This document shows positions 12,361-25,613 of a stretch of DNA of 64,000 nucleotides, in pieces. The notes beneath the pieces were generated by a model. The model was not told the DNA's origin. It ran no database searches and worked only from the letters and a program-made list of their open reading frames with translations. This DNA is from Dastarcus helophoroides (lineage: Eukaryota > Arthropoda > Insecta > Coleoptera > Bothrideridae). The first letter of the stretch is position 1. Every line of letters starts with the position of its first letter. The position numbers and the translations under genes were made by a program. The stretch spans positions 23,834,129 through 23,898,128 of the forward strand of contig CM053330.1 in assembly GCA_028583605.1 (NCBI GenBank), in the 5' to 3' direction.

Positions 12361-13631
12361 AAGGGAGTGAGTTAATATGATTTATTATACCCACCAACTT
12401 GAAATATCGTTCAGATGAAAAATTCATTTCGTAAGTGAATTCAAATTTTTATTGATTACAGATTTGATCGCCTGTTTGTTGAACATGTAGTACAAAACTG
12501 GTATAATACCTGATATAGTGCTACATACAGATTGTTTTGGAAAGAAAAAATGAAGTTCAATTTAAACTTCTAAAAAGTTAATCAAAATGTTTAATTAAAC
12601 ACAAAATTACGCTTTAATAAGTGAACATGTACTTGATTGACGAGTATTCCATAAAATTACTTAATTAAAGCAAATATTTTTCTTGAACATTTCGATTATT
12701 TCACGATTTTTTTAACTCTAACTCAATTTAACTTTGAAATTTTCACCTTTTTCTTTAAATTTCATCTTCGTACTCGAAATAAATTCCTTTTTCTAAAAAT
12801 TGTGATTTATTCAAAATGTCAACTTCAATCTCAAAATTTTACCTTTTGTTTTGAAATGTTGGATTCTTATATTGAAAGACTTTTCTTCACAAACTTTTTA
12901 TTTTGAACTTACATGTATTAAAATTGAAAATTTGGTAACTTTTTTTATTATTTTCAGTTTTTCTCAAACTTTCCCTCATGAACTTTTATCTTTTTTCTAA
13001 ATCTTTTTCAGCTTTATAATCAAAATTTTTGATTTTTTCAGTTTCACAAAATTAAATAAAAAAGGGAAAGGAAATAGTTAATTATTTTGTCATATTCTGT
13101 CTTGCTAACGAACTTCACATTTAAAATCGAAACTTTATACTGAGATTTCATTAACTGAGGTAACGTCATTTAAAATATACGAAACTCCAGTGGTGTCCGC
13201 TTGTAAAAAAACCCCAAAGTACCAAAGAAATCGATTCGTTATGCGCAAAGTTCATTTAAATGATACATAATAATAGTATGTAAACTGTCTGTACCTTACG
13301 GATTGGTTTGTTTTAAGCAAAAATTTGTACCAACCTGGTTTATTATAAAAAGAACCACCATATATGTATACTAATTAAAAAACAGGGTCAAATTTCAAAA
13401 ATTTATTAGCCAATTACAGTTTAATGGTATGCTTACAATCTTGAACCGAGTACAATTCCAATTTATAAAAAAAAATCTTGATATATGCACTTCCAAACAC
13501 TATTTGTAAACAATTATTGACAGAAATACTAGAAAATTTAATGATTAAACACATTTTTGTAACCTATATTGCAGAGTATCGACATTAAATTAAATCTAAA
13601 ACAGTCTCAAGAAAATATAAATAGGAGTAAA
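12361..13631. other. Intergenic DNA with small repeat block; 3' flank of UBE2C
   Basis: Unique-looking AT-rich DNA with a short T-rich repeat block at about 12660-13080. On the minus strand an AATAAA-type polyadenylation word for UBE2C lies at 13402-13407 (TTTATT on the plus strand). Nothing else is seen. Confidence 0.4.
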
Positions 13632-14205
13632 CTAAGTCTCTTTGTATGTCTCTAAAACATGTTTTTTAAATTCGTGTTGATACTGCCATTTCTCTGCGGC
13701 TAAAGTGTTGAGAGGACTGTCAATATTTGGTACCCCTAATAGTGCTTGAATCGATAATAATATTGTTCTAACATCATATAATGCCGACCATTTATCTTTT
13801 AATATGTCCAAGCAGATATTGCCACTTGTGTCAATGTTGGGATGAAAACATGGGGTGATGAATTTAACTACGGGCGCCGTATATGGGTAAGAATTGGGAA
13901 ATTGCAAACTTAATTTAAATTTAAGTGTGTCGTATACAGTCTCCTTGGGCCCCATAATGGTACCTACCCATGTGAAGAGACTGTCCCCGTCGGGAAACGC
14001 TGAAATACCTTCGTCTTTAGACATCATTAAAGTCATAAGTTCTTTATGCAACCTAAAATTGCGAATTATTCAATGTATATTTAAAAATTTAGATGTTTTA
14101 CCTTTTCGTGACTGCGTGATTATCCGAATGTAATTTCTTTGATTCATCATTTTGTTTTACTGACTCTGGTTGTTGTTGTAAAAATGGATTAACATTTTGA
14201 GCCAT
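13632..14205 (-). CDS. vih: Ubiquitin-conjugating enzyme E2 C (vihar/UBE2C)
   Basis: UBE2C is the E2 that works with the anaphase-promoting complex to start ubiquitin chains on cyclin B, securin and other mitotic substrates. Two exons on the minus strand: 14205-14102 ([12 protein letters not shown]..., flexible N-terminal extension) and 14052-13632, joined through a 49-bp intron with an AG|G arginine codon, giving 174 residues, close to the family's usual length. The UBC fold is complete: [18 protein letters not shown], the WVGTI strand, [18 protein letters not shown], then the active-site cysteine at residue 115 in [20 protein letters not shown], and the C-terminal helices with [14 protein letters not shown]. 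The start is the only ATG in frame before the donor. No nearby gene shares its strand. The assignment to UBE2C rather than another E2 rests on the N-terminal extension, KELMTLMM and [14 protein letters not shown], and is secure. Confidence 0.97.
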
Positions 14206-15225
14206 TTCGATATGAATTTAAATGTAAATTCTTTATATGAAGGTGAATTAGTTTCGACTGACAAGAATTAAAATTCGTTGTAATTTTTTGACAGCAACTT
14301 TTCAAAATCAACCAATAAAAATAAAATCGATAGACGGCCGATTGTGACGTATGAAGGTTAAGCAATCAACGGTTAAGTTTAAAGCAACAGTTACACCAAC
14401 TATCAAAAATATTTACCCTTATAGCTAAAGTCAAAAGTCCCTAAAATCACCAAAATCGTTGATTAAATTTATTCAATCATCGCCACAATTATTTGAAAAG
14501 CTTGAAGTAAAGAACAGTTTAACGTTTTTGTGATATTTACGAAGAGGTAGAAAGGACATCAATTAAAAAAAGAATGAGTAATTTCTAGTTTAAAATTTCC
14601 ACTTTAATCTCGAAATTCTAACATTTTTCTTAAAATTTCGACTTTAATCTCGAAATTTCGAGTATAAAATCGAAGTTTTGAGATTAAAGTCGATATTTTG
14701 AGAAAAAAGTCAAGAATATCGAGATTTTTCTTCTATTGTAACATTAAATCAATAAAATATTTTTTAAGCTTATGTTTCTTCACATCTCTGTTTAAATAAA
14801 ATAGCGCTCAAGTAAGAAACATAAGTTAACTGGACAAAAAAAGGCACCAGCACACTAGATTAGAAAACTTTTTGTAACACACGGTAGATAAATGCAGTAA
14901 ATTTCAGATAAATATTAGTCAGCTGTGACGTATTAAATCAACCTTTAGATAAGTTACTAAAAAAAAATCCCCAGAACTAAAACCACCTTCACGCGTAAAA
15001 TATTTTGATGATTAATGTGTTGCCTATATTTCAGGGGTTGTTTGGCGCAAAATTATCAAACTAAAATTTTACATATTGTTTTTATTAGCATTATTAACAT
15101 TTTAATAATTTTCAGCAGAAAATAACATAAAATATAAAAGAACCATTTTTAAAACAACCGACAATAAATCAATATATTTAATGATCTTTAGGTCAGGATT
15201 TTAAGAACACAGCGCTGTCACACGA
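14206..15225. other. Intergenic DNA upstream of UBE2C
   Basis: No gene. A short block at about 14585-14725 shows the filler unit in clean form on both strands (ATCTCGAAATTTCGAGTAT, TTGAGATTAAAGTCG). The rest is AT-rich DNA without recognised features; the UBE2C promoter must lie in its left part but no core element could be assigned. Confidence 0.4.
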
Positions 15226-16234
15226 CCACAGTATAGATATTAGGGATATTAGCTTACGCATACAGTAGCGACAAATTGCTAAAATTTTGTCACGAATTTT
15301 GTTTGCTCATGCGTCAATTTGCACAATCCCGAACATGGCGTCGCAGTGTTCTATGATATCCAGAAATAAGATCTATGATTGTTGGGTAACTAAATGTCAG
15401 TTGAGAGTTGCCAAGTGTTCGGGAAAATCAGCACTTGAGCGAATATGATTTTTTATTTTACCTTCATATGTTATTCATTCATCGTAAAAATGTAAGACAA
15501 TTTATCTACATTTATGGATGTTCCAGAAACTTGATACGGTCAGGGATTTTCATCCGAATTGTGGAATTTTTAAGGAGATTGTTCACGAATAATGTTTAGG
15601 TCATCTGGCAACACTGGATCAGTTTTATTTAAATGTCAGACTTGTTATAATTTATTGCGCTAATAAGATAAAACCAAATAAAAGAGAAAAGAGGAGAATT
15701 TACACGTTCTATTTATAAATGTAACTCTTAACAGCAATAATAATTTGATAAAATCACTTCTTTTTAATTTCCAAAAGACGGCAAACGGTAATATTTGGGT
15801 ACACCCACTTTGTTTTATTAAAAAACACTGTTTTATTATACTCGCATTTGCCAATTTTATACAAAAAAATAAATAAATTGTTTCCTGTAGAAATTATTTT
15901 GGCGTCAGTCACAATCTGGGTTTAGTTTTTCTTTGTGTATTCTTTATACATATCAGGTTATCAGTAATTACAAAATACACATTATTTAAAGAATACACGA
16001 GAACTAGTATTTTTGGACTATTTGTAAAGTAGTAAATTAGAATTTAAACGCGAAAAACTATTGAAATTAATAAACTTGATGGTTTTGTTTAATAAATAAA
16101 TTAAATTTTCGCGGGCGTGCACAATCCACAACATGGCTGATTCCATTGAAGGTCAACGATTTTAGCTACTTGAAGATCAAAGGTACCGACACTTTTGTCA
16201 CTACTGTATACGTAAGCTAATATCTATACTGTGG
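15226..16234. mobile_element. Short element with inverted ends CCACAGTATAGATATTAG
   Basis: The left end reads CCACAGTATAGATATTAG and continues to CTTACGCATACAGTAGCGAC. The right end, read from the other strand, reads CCACAGTATAGATATTAG directly followed by CTTACGTATACAGTAGTGAC. The left copy has eight or so extra bases (GGATATTA) between the two blocks. The element is about 1.0 kb and has no long open frame, so it looks like a MITE. No convincing target-site duplication was found, so the superfamily is open. Confidence 0.6.
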
Positions 16235-16781
16235 TATAAGCGTGCAGGGAGTAATGGATGTTTGTCTGAAATTAGCACTATTAAAGTATTAAGTACATAT
16301 AAGTATTAAGTATTAATTTGATCAGCGTATATAATTTGAATTTGGTGTTTTCTCGGGATATTTATAAACGTTTATCATGAAAAAAGCTGTATAGTCTCTA
16401 GTCTGTAATCAACGGAAAGATTACCTACTAATTTTTACATATAGCCTTGTCTCTGCATGTAACCATAATTTTTTCATATTTGAGATATTAACAACAAATG
16501 TAGTCAATTTTGTTAAGACTCGAATATTTCAAGCGTTTCAAGCAAGATGACAATAGTGTATAGTCTTCTTGATTTCAAGCAACTCTTCTTGGTTTCAAGC
16601 GAGAAGACAAAGTTCTATGATTCACCAAACGGTTTAACTGTCAATACTGTCAAATTTAAAATTGCGCGTTATTGTGTTTATAGCCTAAGTAGGTCGGTTA
16701 TTTCATTGGAAAAGTTTTTTGCATTCGGACTTGTCTTTATGATATTATATTTGAAGTAGTTTACGGTATATTTATCTGCAA
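16235..16781. other. Intergenic DNA before the condensin gene
   Basis: AT-rich DNA with no recognised gene. It must contain the promoter and 5' UTR of the condensin gene that starts at 16782, but no TATA box or initiator could be picked out reliably. Confidence 0.4.
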
Positions 16782-19700
16782 ATGGATTCTCCCTTATGTT
16801 CAGTACAAACACCTCTTAGGAGAGGCAAGGATTTTAGGAGAACTGCCATTCTTCAAAATGCCAGAGCAGAAAACTAGTATGAATATCTCTACACTGGTAT
16901 ATTTATATAATTATTACAGTAAGATGGTGATTTGTAATTATTTCAACTGAATTATAGGAACAGAGCCTTATTAATGATGAACAGGAAAGAGCTGCAAAGA
17001 GGAGCTTTGTGGAAACGCAAAGGCGCCTTTCTCACGTCCCTTCGGCCACCGGTAGTCCGCACTCCGAACAAAGTTTTAGATTCAGCGGGGAAAAAGAAAT
17101 GCAAGAACACTTTCAAATTTGTGCAAAATTACATGCCGAAAACGTGAGTAGTTGGCTATCTTTGATTTTATTCATGTTCCTTTGCATCATCGGTTACTGA
17201 AGTAGCAATTAAAATGTTTTTACCCAAATCGATAATAATTTGTATGCATGATCAGTATAAACTTGGGTCTACCTAAATTTATTATAATATGGATTAAAGA
17301 TCCAAATAACTATTGTCATTCAATAATGGTTTAAAAAAAATTGGATTTTTTTTTGTAATCTCATTAACTGTTGATATGTGTATTAAATTTTTTGTTTACC
17401 TTTATCCCACATAGACCTTCCGTGCATATAGGAGGTTCTTCCCCAATTACAATGTATAATTTGTAACATTTTTTTTTTAGAAAATCAATGTGAAAAATGC
17501 CTGGCAATTGCACATTATCGATTTGATTCGCCTCATGTCCAAAAAAACAGGTCTCAATGCTTTACAAATGGCAAGTACATCCCTTGATATTGGGGCTAAG
17601 GTGTACGGTATCAGAGTTGATGACTTACACTCTGATAGTCTGAAGTTGGCGAATTTGTTAGGCAGAGTACACAGGGAGCCAGCAGATAAAGGTATGCTTG
17701 TTGAATAAAATTTGAATTTGGTGGCATTCTTCTAGAAACTTGAAATTCTTTATCTAATTTGTTCAGAATAAGGGGGATTTTAAGGGACTGAAACTTAAAA
17801 TTGCGATAAAGTGAAATGTGCTTTCGAATATGGAAAAACTTTGATAAATTGCAGGGCTGACAAAAATTGGGCCACCTGTGCAATTATTATTTGACTGTCC
17901 CTATCTACTAATTGAATCAAAGGTTATGTGTTTATAAATTAACATTGCCTTAGATTTAAGGAAAAAAAAAATGACAGTTCCAATTTTTATCTTTTTTTAA
18001 AATTTTGATTGTAAACTCAAAATTTCACTCTTCTGAAAAAATTCATTTTTTCAAAATTTGACTTCTGTCAATAATTTGAGTAAAACTTTCAATTTTCAAG
18101 ATTTTGAGAGAAAAAAAGGCTACAGTTTTAGTTTTAAGTAGGGATGTTATGGAGCTCTGAAACCCCAACTGAAACTACCAGATATCTGAAATAAAAAAAT
18201 ATCCAAATCTGTAACCAAAACCAATATAAATGTTTCAAATAATTTCAGATATTATTTAAAATATTTTGCTAATTTCAGCCGATGACTTTTTTTTTAGCCA
18301 ACTAAAATTGTAGGACAAACAAGTTGGTATGTCACTTGACCTTTTTTACTATTGCCACAGCCACAACTACTTTCTTTAACGTGTTAATAATTGATTTTTG
18401 TTTAATTTTGACAGTTTGCAAATTTCGAAATTTTTTGAAATTTCCACATTTTTAATATTCTCATTTTTATTTTCATTTCAGCTTTTTGTGAAGATATGAA
18501 TTTTTCTCAAAATCTTGACTTCATCTTGAAATTTCAGTTTTATCAAAAATTGGACTTTTTTGAAAATTTCGGATTTTTTTTATTGTTTTGTTTTTAAATA
18601 TTTGACTTTTCGGGAATTTCAGATTTTTTGGAAAATTTAACATCAACAATTTTTGATAATGTTGAGTTTTTTGAAGGGCTGAATTTTTACAAAATTCCAA
18701 AAATTTCGACTGTTTGATTTCTTGTCAAAATTTGGGGTCTTTAAACATTTTTTGGTTGTTTCCAAAAATTTCTACTTTTTTGAAAATTTCATTTTTTTAC
18801 AAATTTGGATTTCGAGGTTTAGATTAGATTAGAAAAGAACGACTTTTCCAAAAATACCGACTTTTTTTTTAAATTTCTACTTTTTAAAAATCCTCATTTT
18901 TTTGAAAATTTCATCTTTTCCACAAAATTTCAATTTATATGAAAATTAAAATTTGTTTAAGGCAATCAAAATTTTGACTACTTTTTTAATTACAATTATT
19001 TTAAAACATCGACTTTATTTAAAAACTTCGATTTTAACTTTTTTGAGAAATCTTCGCTTTTCAAAATTTCGAAATTAATTATCCATAACTTTTTACCTTT
19101 CAAAATTTCGATTTTTTAAAAGATCGACTTTTTCAAAATGTCGACTTTTTACGATTTTAACTTTTTAGAAATCTTAGCCTTTCTAAATTTCGAAATTTGT
19201 TTAGAAAAATTTTTTCTTGAAAAGATCGACTTTTCTGACAATTTTGGCTTTTCTTGAATATTTAGATTTCTGATTTTATCAAAAATTTGACTGAGCATTT
19301 TTTAAATCTCAGTTTTTCTGTTTTGACTATTTTTGAAATTTTAGATTATTTTTCAAAATTTCAACTTTTTACAAATTCGAACTTTTTGAAAATTTCTTAT
19401 ATTTTTTAGGTTCCCGAATTTTTTGAGGATGTGGACTTTTCAGAATTTTGATTTTTTTTTGGATTTATTTTGAAGGTCAGGTTTTTTTTTACTTTTAACT
19501 TTTCATGAAAATTGCGAAATATTTTAAAAAATATCGACTTTTTTTGAAAAATAAGTATAACTTCAAAATTTTAGCCTTTATCAAAATTTTAACTTTTTTT
19601 AATATTTTCGCGTGTTTTCACATAATCTGCGACTTTTTAAAGTTTTAAATTTTTTTGAATATATCGACATCAAAATTTCGTCTCTTCTTCAAAATTTCGA

Positions 19701-22700
19701 CTTGCTTTGAAATTTTGAAATTTTTTGAAAACTGGCCTATTTTTAAATATTTATTTATTTTAAAAATATGACTTTTTCAACAGTTTAAAGAGTTTCTATA
19801 TTTCAAAATATTGACCCTTTTTAATGTCGACTTTTTTAAATTTTGGTCTTTTTTTTGAATTCCTACTTTTTTGAAATTTAACAATTCAAATTTTCGATTT
19901 TTTGATGATATCGAATTTTTTTCGAAAATGGTGACTATTTTTCAAAATTTTAATAAATAGGTATCTAGAGGAATACCTAAGTGCTTGTCTTCCTTAGATC
20001 AATAACGAAGTACTAAGGGTTGTTGCAGTTATGAAAAAAAAAAATGATTTGATACAGTATTACCTACTTTCTTCATACATAGATTTACAAAACGAAGACT
20101 TTTGTATCTAATAACAATAACTAATCATGATTTATTTTCAAAATATTGCAATTTAAGATTAATTTTCTTTTGCAAATTGACATCAATAGCCTTTCAAATG
20201 CGAATTCGTTATATAATAAACTGAAGGCTAAACACGAATATTCATATTTCCAACTTTAAAAATGAGGAACTTTCATATAATAATCAGGAATAAATTTAAA
20301 ATATTGAGATATAAACGAAATTTCGATTAATAACATTTAAATTTTAAGGATTAATTTGAATAAATTAAAAACATCAGTTTTAAACTGGACATTTTCAGAA
20401 AAAAACCGAAAATTCGATAAAGGAAGTTAAAGTTAATAAAACGAAGCTTAAAATTGAAATAAATGAATGAAAAAAAGTAATATTTTTAAGTTTGTACGGG
20501 GGTATTGAAATTAAGTTGAAATTTCTAGAATAAAGTTGAAATTTTAATTTTAAAGTAGCAACTTTGGTAGAAAAGTAAAATTGGAAATATTAAGGAAACA
20601 AATCTTCTTCTGAATTTTTTTTAGAAATGTATAATATAAACATTTCTCGAGATTTTTAGTTCAATACCGAAATTTTGGGAAAAATAAAAAATTTCATAAA
20701 TAAATTAATAACTTAATAATCAAAAATTTTGAGAAAACGGTTGAAGTTTTGTAACTTAATCTGTAGATAAATAAACATTTTTGCACCTTTCGCGATTTCC
20801 CAATATAAACCTATTTCTACTGAATGTAACAGAACTTGATTTCGTGCAGTTTGTAAAAAAATATTACAGGATATTGGATTTGGCTTACTTTAAAATAGAG
20901 CTATTTTGTTAAGATGTTTCTCATTATGGTGATAAATTCCGCTTTTCCCTGATCGAGAGTCTTAAATAAAAAAATAAAAAATAATAGTAATAAAGAAAAT
21001 ATTTACGTTTTCTAAATAGCTGCTATTCTAAAATTTTACCTTTTTTTCACATGAGCTTGGTCTTGAAAAGGAGCTTTTCAATAGGCAATTTTATAATTTG
21101 TTTCAGACGAAGAACAGGGCAATGCAGAAGAAGCATCCACAACTTCAAAAAAAAATAAAAGAATAAGGAGAACGGGAAATAAACCTACATTAGTTAAAGA
21201 CGTGAAATCTCTCTTCTGCAAGCCCCAAAAATTGGAATCTGTAACCTTTGCTACCAGGGTAAATTCAGAGAACACTAGTGTCGAAAATTTATTTACCAAT
21301 ACTTTACCTCTTGATCCTTGCGGATGTAAATTTAATATATTGTAAGTTTGAAAATTTTAATCACCTTTCATTTTTCCTACTTTTACGTCTATAGGAATTC
21401 CGACCAACGCTGGTGTGAAGGTGAAGATGTTATATCCAAAAAAACCGAGGGTGCTATAAAACTAGGACCAGATTTTTTTGCAAAAGTTAACCCTATATGT
21501 GTGGCATTTAAAGATTTTCAACTCAATAAATGGGACCCCGAACTTGAGGAAAAACAGTAAAATATTCATTTGCTTAGTATTATCATTCTCCTAATTTTAA
21601 TATATAATATCTTTTAGATTGATTTTAAATGATACCGAAAATCAGACAGAAATGTTCAGTGTTATAGCGCGCGACGAAGATGGTATACCAATAGCTGACT
21701 TGGACGGTTCAATTCATAATCCATTTGATGAGCTTGCCTGTGAAGGTATTTAAAATCACCTAATGTAAAACCACACCTAATTTAAAAAGTTTCAGCTGAT
21801 AACGTTTCTGAACCGGAAGAAATGAAGGGAGCAGAAGCATTTGCCCAATTGAAAAATGACCTTCCACCTATTGTTCTTATGAAACCAGAAGAAATTCCTT
21901 ATCAACAATCTGAATATACCTACAATTCCTTAATCAGCACTTACACTGGCGAACTAGTAGAAAAAATGTGGGCAGGTCCGAGTCATTGGAAATTAATGTG
22001 CCTTAAGAGGAATAAGCCTATTTTTACTGGAATAAGCAATAAACCACCAAAAAATAAGCCAAAAACCACCAAGAAAACTAAAGAGGAAAACCAGAAGATT
22101 GACATAATAAATATGAGTAATAAATATTTAAATGGACCAGAAAAGAGATTATCAAAAACAAAAAAGAAAACCACAATTGTAGACTTTGAGAGAGTATCAA
22201 TACCTCCGGTTGCTTTCGCAGAATTGGAATTTTTGAGGCTTCTTAAATCAAAGGAATTAAATTTGAAAAACCAAAAACTTGACTCTTTCTTCATAACACA
22301 GAATAATTATGTTACTCAGGGATCTGATGTAAATTTTAATTCTCAACCTTGTGTTCAAAATGAATGTGTAAGTTCTAGATCTATGTGATACTTTAAATAT
22401 TTTTAAAATAAGAAAATACACTTTGCTTACCCAGTTCCCAGAAATTGAAGACATCCAAAACGATGGTGATGCGGATGGTCTTGTGCCTGACTATTCAGAT
22501 GCAGAGAATGAAATGCAACAAGAAGAAATGGAAATTTGTGCAATGGCAGCAGCACCTCAAGGAAAATTCTCTGGAGAAAACTTAGTAGAAGCACCTGAAT
22601 ATGTAATTAAATTTGACTCTCTTTCGTTGTTAATTTTTTTAATCTTAATTTCTCTAGGTTCCAACAAATTATCTTACTTATTCCCACCATGCCAAAAAAA

Positions 22701-23004
22701 TGGATATGAAAAAATTGAAAAAGACAATTTGGGATGTACTTTTGTTATCTGGAGGGGTATGTGCACAATTAAATCATTTTAACTGGATAATGAATTACTT
22801 TTTTAGACCTCCCAAGGTGATGCTCAAAGAGTATCGACGACCATGGCTGAATTGAACAAACTGCTACCACCTTTGCTTCCTGCCAACATGAGTAAAGAGT
22901 TGAGCAAACCTCTAGTATTAGCGGCTTTACTTCATCTATGCAATGAAAAAATATTGAAGTTGGAATCAATCAGTCCTACTGATTTTCATATTTTCTCTGT
23001 CTGA
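16782..23004 (+). CDS. barr: Condensin complex subunit 2 (Barren / NCAP-H)
   Basis: The kleisin of condensin I, bridging the SMC2 and SMC4 heads and holding the HEAT subunits during mitotic chromosome compaction. Exons: 16782 to about 16876, 16958-17143, 17481-17691, 21107-21341, 21395-21556, 21618-21745, 21796-22367, 22435-22602, 22658-22756, 22807-23004 (TGA). From exon 2 onward every junction is GT-AG and in phase, giving 652 residues plus about 31 from exon 1. Recognisable blocks: TPLRRGKDFRRTAIL (N-terminal), ENKINVKNAWQLHIIDLI and GAKVYGIRVDDLHSD (SMC2-binding region), MWAGPSHWKL (mid), HAKKMDMKKLKKTIWDVL and KPLVLAALLHLCNEKILKLE (C-terminal winged helix that contacts SMC4). AATAAA follows at 23011. 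Oddities: exon 1 meets TAG (16875) before a donor in the right phase, and intron 3 is 3.4 kb, swollen by repeats. Identity is secure; only the exon 1-2 junction is unresolved. Confidence 0.94.
18139..19960 (+). mobile_element. Truncated hAT-like element with T-rich filler in barr intron 3
   Basis: It begins TAGGGATGTTATGGAGCTC and shares roughly its first 170 bases with the complete copy at 48224 (same ATATCCAAAT, TATAAATGTTTC and GCTAATTYCAG words). It then runs into degenerate TTTTTGAAAATTTCGAC filler. The right terminus seen in the 48 kb copy is missing, so this copy is truncated or rearranged. It lies entirely in the third intron of the condensin gene; weaker A-rich filler continues at about 20280-20760. 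Confidence 0.65.
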
Positions 23005-24240
23005 TATTTCAATAAACTGTTTTAATTTGTATTTAAACACAACAATTGGATTCAATTGGGTTGCATTAAATTTATATTCATTGTATATATTATTTTGTAA
23101 TTGTTATTAGCTTTGGAGTTTATGAAAATATTTCTATTTAAATCCTTGAATACTGTAAATATAATGACTGATTTTTGTTATCACTCTAAAAAGTCAATTA
23201 AGGTAATTTATGAATAGTTTTAATAATTTGTCTTTAAAAAATATTTCTTATAAATACAAAGTATAACAAAATAATTGTAGAGAAAATTATTATTTAAAAA
23301 ACAAACATTCTGCAATGTGGATTTATGTGATTGATGTGAACAACCTCTTCCCAATCTGAACAGCATTAATCCCCAATAATATGAATGACCTGCATATTCT
23401 TGTATTAGTCGTTTTAAAGCAATATATAATACTTAATATTAGCGGTCGGTAGCATTTTTAGGACAGTGGGCCACTTCCATAATTTTTAATTAGGCCAGTT
23501 AAAAAAAAGCTATCTGTCAAATAAAATAGACTACTGAAAAAAAGTCCTGGCAAAACTATCGCCATTAATCTTTATTCATAAAAATGGAAAATGACTGATA
23601 TATATGTATGTAGGAATGCTTAATTAATGAAATTTAACATTGAGTGACTTTATTCATCAATTTGTATTTGTTATTGCAAAGAAAAATCGCACAGCTAAGC
23701 GTCTTAAGACAAAAAGCATCGTCTCTTTTTCGCGTATTTCGTCTACTTCGACTCCTTATTTATTATTAAACAACAAACATTATATCCCTGACAACGAACA
23801 ATCTGTTTTTTCACAATCATAGAATTTTAATACTTAATACAATTGAAAATTAAACTAAAAAAACTGAATCCCACATATACAGGCGGGACCATTTCTCTAA
23901 CACTATCATAGAAACTGCACGTTCTATCGCTAAAAATTGTTATGGAACAGATGTCATTCCAGCACCCGTTCAGAATATATTCTACACACCGTTTTAAATT
24001 ATTCTTATTGGTCGGAAACATTTAGGTCGTTTAGAATATTAATATTCTGCACGGCTTTCGGCAAATCAGAAGCCGTTTAGGTTCATTTAGGGCGGAATAT
24101 CAAGTAATTTGTTTGTGTTGCTATGGTTACATGTAATAATTAAGGTATTTATTTAAAGCGTCGTGTTTCAAAATTGTAATCTATTTTGAAGTTTTTTATG
24201 AATATTTAGGGGTTTTTCTATAATCTTGTTAGAGAAAGTA
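23005..24240. other. Intergenic DNA downstream of barr
   Basis: AATAAA at 23011-23016 is a likely polyadenylation signal for the condensin gene. The rest is AT-rich. A short hairpin-like stretch (ACGGCTTTCGGCAAATCAGA then AGCCGT) sits at about 24049-24077. No gene is recognised; the short open frames at 23640-23822 and 23827-24021 have no support. Confidence 0.4.
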
Positions 24241-24257
24241 TAGTCTATAACACGTTT

Positions 24258-24351
24258 GGAATGGCATATTCCACACTCGCGAAACCGTAGCCCTCGTCTG
24301 CGGCTCGGGCTACAAACTTTTGGCTCGTGTGGAATATGCGCCATTCCATAA
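24258..24351. repeat. Short palindrome (GGAATGGCATATTCCACAC)
   Basis: A nearly perfect inverted repeat: GGAATGGCATATTCCACACT on the left is mirrored by GTGTGGAATATGCGCCATTC on the right. The centre is unusually GC-rich for this window (CGTAGCCCTCGTCTGCGGCT then CGGGCTAC). It would fold into a hairpin of about 94 bases. It has no coding capacity and looks like a tiny foldback or MITE-type repeat. Confidence 0.7.
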
Positions 24352-24367
24352 CTTGTAGAATATACTA

Positions 24368-25613
24368 TTTCGTATAAAAATAACGTGATTTAGCCACATT
24401 TACCTTATACCAAAAGTTGATATTAACTGAGATAGAGGGTGTCAAATTTGAAAAAAAAATTGTGATTTTTTCGCAAAACTGGACACATTTCACTGTAGAC
24501 AAGAAATTTGGCATAAGGGGGTTTCTTTGGTCAAGAAATTCAAATTTGCTAACAGATTGTCAGTAACTCATAGGGGGCGCCACCTTGTATTATTCTAAAG
24601 CATCATAACTTTTTTGTGTCTTCATGTACACTTATTTTAAATAGATATTTTTATTTAACTACATTTTTTTCGTAAAAAAGGTATACTTACTAAATGTTGA
24701 TACAAGCAACCGTTTTCAAGATATTTGCTTTCAAAGTTTGCCGTACGTTTATTTTAATTTATGTAAATGTGAATTTTTCGCAGTAGGTTTCCAAATAATA
24801 GTAATAAAACTGTCTCCAAAATAGTTTATATCAAATATTACTCTACTGGCATTATTATTACACATATTTTTTAAATTTCTAAAGCAAATTTAAATAAAAT
24901 ACCAAAACAAAATTTATTTTCAAAAATAAGTATGTGGGAAATGACCTTTTTCATGTAAAGGGATTGTAAACAATTTAAAATCTGGCTGTGTCTTATTGAA
25001 ATTCATCTCCAAATATCTGCTTTGACCACCCAGACTATATCTCACATGTCTATGTTAGAAAATAAATTATTTTTTGGATTTTCTTTATTGACATTTTTAA
25101 AATTTAGGTAATAATATTATCAGCAAAGTAATATTTGACGTAAATTACTTTAAAAGCTGTCTTATTATTCCTTTTTTTCAAGCCCTCTTCGGAAATTTAA
25201 TATCTTTAGTAATTTAAAACGAAGGCATTTCAAACTTTAAAGGCAAATATCTTGGAAACGGTTACTCGTATCAACTTTCAGAAGTTATATCTTTTTTAAG
25301 TAAAAAATATGGGGAAATAAAATAACCCATTTAAAATTAATATACGTGGCTGCACAAAAAAGTTATCATGATTTAGAATTATGCAGGATAGCGCAGATAG
25401 CACCTCCTATCAGCCATTGGTAATATGTTAGCAAATTGGAGTTTGTCGACTTAAGAAACCCCCTTGTGCCAAATGTCGTGCTTATATTACAATTCATTCC
25501 ATAATTATACGAAAAAATCGAAATTTTTTTTTCAACTTTGACACCCTGTATCTCTGTTAATATCAACTTTTGGTATAAGGTAAATGTAGCTAAATCACAT
25601 TATTTTTATTCGA
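24368..25613. mobile_element. Inverted-repeat element with about 380-bp arms
   Basis: The left arm (about 24368-24742) and the right arm (about 25230-25613) are reverse complements at high but imperfect identity. Shared landmarks are TTTAGCYACATTTACCTTAT, ACCAAAAGTTGATATTAAC and AAGGGGGTTTCTT, ending in GATATTTGC and CAAAGTTTG. The central 490 bp is unrelated AT-rich DNA. No transposase frame is visible. It looks like a foldback or long-TIR MITE. Outer borders could extend further, because the right side continues to CCATCCTGTATATC at about 25660. Confidence 0.65.
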
